Origin: an uncultured Collinsella sp.
GTDB lineage: Bacteria > Actinomycetota > Coriobacteriia > Coriobacteriales > Coriobacteriaceae
Direction: 5' to 3'
DNA length: 7,889 nucleotides
Assembly: GCA_902490365.1 (NCBI GenBank)
Contig: CABUDQ010000067.1
Coordinates: forward strand, 1 to 7,889
In this document: one piece after another, positions 6,576 to 7,889 of the stretch
Layout of the letters: each line of letters opens with the position of its first letter
Position numbering within the stretch: the stretch's first letter is position 1
Notes under the pieces: model-generated
What the model saw: the letters and a program-made list of their open reading frames with translations, nothing else
The model's database searches: none
What the model was told of the DNA's origin: nothing
Made by a program: the position numbers and the translations under genes

Positions 6576-7712
6576 ATGCGTCTGCCCATGAATACCTCGC
6601 TTGCCACGCTCAAGCCCTCCGGCATCCGTCGGATTAACGCACTCGCCGCGCAGCATCCGGGATGCATTGCGCTTGCGCTCGGTGAGCCCGATTTTCCCAC
6701 GCCCGATGTGGTTAGCGCCGAGGTGACTGCTTCGTTGGACCGCGGCGACACGCACTATCCGCCCAACAACGGCCGCCCCGCCCTGCGCGAGGCACTGTCC
6801 GAATATATGGGTGACGCGGGTCTGGCGTTTTCCGCCGATGAGGTCATCCTGACCGACGGCGCGACCGAGGCCCTGTCGGCAACATTTATGGCTATGCTCA
6901 ACCCCGGCGACGAGGTCATTATCCCCACGCCCGCCTTTGGCCTGTACGAGAGCATCGTCGTGGCCAACCACGCCAAGGCGGTCTTCTTGGATACGGAGCC
7001 TGCGCAATTCCAGATTGACGAGGATGCGCTTCGCGCCTGTGTGACCCCGGCGACCAAGGCCGTCGTTATCTGCTCGCCCAACAATCCCACGGGCTGCATT
7101 CTCAACGCGGCATCGCTCGACGTCGTGGCGCGCGTGGCAGAGCAGGCGGGCATCTACGTAGTCTGCGACGACGTATACAACCGTCTGGTCTATGTGGATG
7201 GCTACGAGCGCTTTGCCCAGCGCCATCCGGAGCTGCGCGACCAGACGGTGGTCATCGAGAGCTTCTCCAAGCCCTGGGCCATGACCGGCTGGCGCTTGGG
7301 CTGGCTCGCAGCGGCAGCCCCCGTCATCGCCGAGATCGCAAAGGCTCACCAATACTTAGTATCGAGTGCTGTCTCCTTCGAAATGGACGCCGCAGCCCGA
7401 GCCCTGACCGTCGACCCAACCCCCATGCTCAAAGTCTACCGAGCCCGCCGCGAACGCGTACTCGCAGCCTTAAACGCCATGGGCCTCGACGTAGTAGAGC
7501 CCGCAGGAGCCTTCTACACTTTCCCGAGCATCAAAAAGTTCGGCCTAACCAGCGAAGACTTCTGCATCAAAGCCATCGAAGAGGCAAACGTAGCCCTAGT
7601 CCCGGGCGACTGCTTCGGCACCGAAGGCCACGTCCGCCTCAGCTATTGCGTTTCCGATAAAGACCTGGACGAAGGCCTCCACCGCCTATCCACCTTCGTT
7701 TCAACCCTGTAG
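6576..7712 (+). CDS. Class I/II PLP-dependent aminotransferase
   Basis: A 378-residue fold-type I aminotransferase, of the usual length (about 370-400) for the AspC/AlaT/PatA-like subgroup. Key residues visible: GEPDF (36-40), YPPNNGRPALREA (61-73), N170 in SPNNPTG (167-173), D198 and Y201 in CDDVYN (197-202) contacting PLP, Schiff-base lysine K232 in SFSKPWAMTGWRLGW (229-243), and R354 in HVRLSYC (352-358) binding the substrate carboxylate. It should transfer amino groups between an L-amino acid and a 2-oxoacid such as 2-oxoglutarate. Substrate (aspartate, alanine, aromatic or other) cannot be decided. The ATG at 6576 has SD AAAGGA 5 bases upstream. Synonymous codon use changes sharply near residues 244-261: Lys and Glu are almost all AAG/GAG before this point and mostly AAA/GAA after. 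The protein sequence stays intact across it, so the gene appears functional. Confidence 0.94.
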   Translation: MRLPMNTSLATLKPSGIRRINALAAQHPGCIALALGEPDFPTPDVVSAEVTASLDRGDTHYPPNNGRPALREALSEYMGDAGLAFSADEVILTDGATEALSATFMAMLNPGDEVIIPTPAFGLYESIVVANHAKAVFLDTEPAQFQIDEDALRACVTPATKAVVICSPNNPTGCILNAASLDVVARVAEQAGIYVVCDDVYNRLVYVDGYERFAQRHPELRDQTVVIESFSKPWAMTGWRLGWLAAAAPVIAEIAKAHQYLVSSAVSFEMDAAARALTVDPTPMLKVYRARRERVLAALNAMGLDVVEPAGAFYTFPSIKKFGLTSEDFCIKAIEEANVALVPGDCFGTEGHVRLSYCVSDKDLDEGLHRLSTFVSTL

Positions 7713-7760
7713 CCCAACGGGACCCAACCCATCAGCCCACCGACTTAAGGCTTATGAGTG

Positions 7761-7793
7761 GGGGCGTCAGCCAACGGAAACCCTGGCTGCCCC
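7761..7793 (+). terminator. Possible weak terminator hairpin
   Basis: CAGCCA (7768-7773) pairs with TGGCTG (7784-7789), and GGGG (7761-7764) pairs with CCCC (7790-7793) across a 3-base bulge on the left side. It lies about 50 bases after the aminotransferase stop. No T-tract follows on either strand, so intrinsic termination is uncertain. Confidence 0.35.
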
Positions 7794-7848
7794 AAAGTCA
7801 CCACAGGTCGCGCCGCCAGAGGCCAGGCGCAAACTTTTCGTAGATTCC

Positions 7849-7884
7849 GCACGAGCCGAAGAGCACTTAATGTGCTCTTCGTGC
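7849..7884. repeat. Perfect 9-bp inverted repeat with flanking pairing
   Basis: GAAGAGCAC (7858-7866) and GTGCTCTTC (7872-7880) are exact complements around loop TTAAT (7867-7871). Beyond a 5-base bulge on the left, GCAC (7849-7852) can pair with GTGC (7881-7884). GCACGAGCC (7849-7857) and GTGCGAGCC (7881-7889) also form an imperfect direct repeat, 7 of 9 identical, flanking the hairpin. No T-tract is visible before the window ends. It could be a terminator, an intergenic palindromic repeat, or a leader structure of the next gene. Confidence 0.55.
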
Positions 7885-7889
7885 GAGCC

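Larger units (their letters stand above)
7713..7889. other. Intergenic tail with two hairpins, no gene seen
   Basis: After the aminotransferase stop, 177 bases run to the window end without a supportable coding region. They contain a hairpin at 7761-7793 and a stronger one at 7858-7880, each described separately. I see no tRNA, no recognisable riboswitch core and no promoter with both boxes. Confidence 0.6.

Noticed and set aside
6543..7352. 269-residue open frame on the - strand opposite the aminotransferase
   Set aside because: It is antisense to conserved PLP motifs and low in recognisable content. Its end near the codon-switch region reflects the composition change rather than a gene.
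1..7889. CRISPR array, transposase, phage or defence module
   Set aside because: No regularly spaced repeats were found, and every substantial gene is accounted for by transport, carbohydrate, repair or aminotransferase families, or is the single unknown protein.

Overview
The window is high-GC, gene-dense bacterial DNA with strongly GC-ending codons, GTG as well as ATG starts, and clear Shine-Dalgarno sites. The protein set fits a gut anaerobe of the Coriobacteriia (Actinomycetota), possibly Collinsella or a close relative: a FeoA-FeoB fusion, a short cytoplasmic GH13 enzyme of a type seen in gut anaerobes, and an HDG-type DNA glycosylase. This placement is inference from protein resemblance and base composition; there is no rRNA or other marker gene.

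Layout. Positions 32-2392 (+) encode a ferrous-iron transporter with an N-terminal FeoA domain fused to FeoB. A 122-base gap follows, holding a long hairpin that overlaps a near-consensus promoter. Positions 2515-3711 (+) encode a SotB-like major facilitator exporter. The next gap (3712-3865) holds a striking 24-bp inverted repeat that is probably the sotB terminator, then a weak promoter. Positions 3866-5242 (+) encode a GH13 alpha-glucan hydrolase, followed 3 bases later by a DNA-deoxyinosine (hypoxanthine) glycosylase at 5246-5809 (+). These two probably form an operon. A poorly characterised 223-residue protein lies convergently at 5811-6482 (-), its stop codon one base from that of the glycosylase. 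It is divergent from a class I/II PLP-dependent aminotransferase at 6576-7712 (+). The last 177 bases hold no gene that I can support but contain two hairpins.

How the genes relate. They look like ordinary housekeeping and metabolic functions (iron uptake, efflux, maltodextrin breakdown, base-excision repair, amino-acid metabolism) and do not form one pathway. I see no CRISPR array, transposase, phage, toxin-antitoxin or defence module, and no convincing new multi-gene system.

The most interesting signals are structural. There is an abrupt change of synonymous codon use inside the aminotransferase gene at about 7305-7358. There is a repeat-like long hairpin at 3727-3793, and a hairpin that fuses the feoB terminator position to the sotB promoter. 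The 223-residue protein may be a degenerate flavodoxin-like protein.
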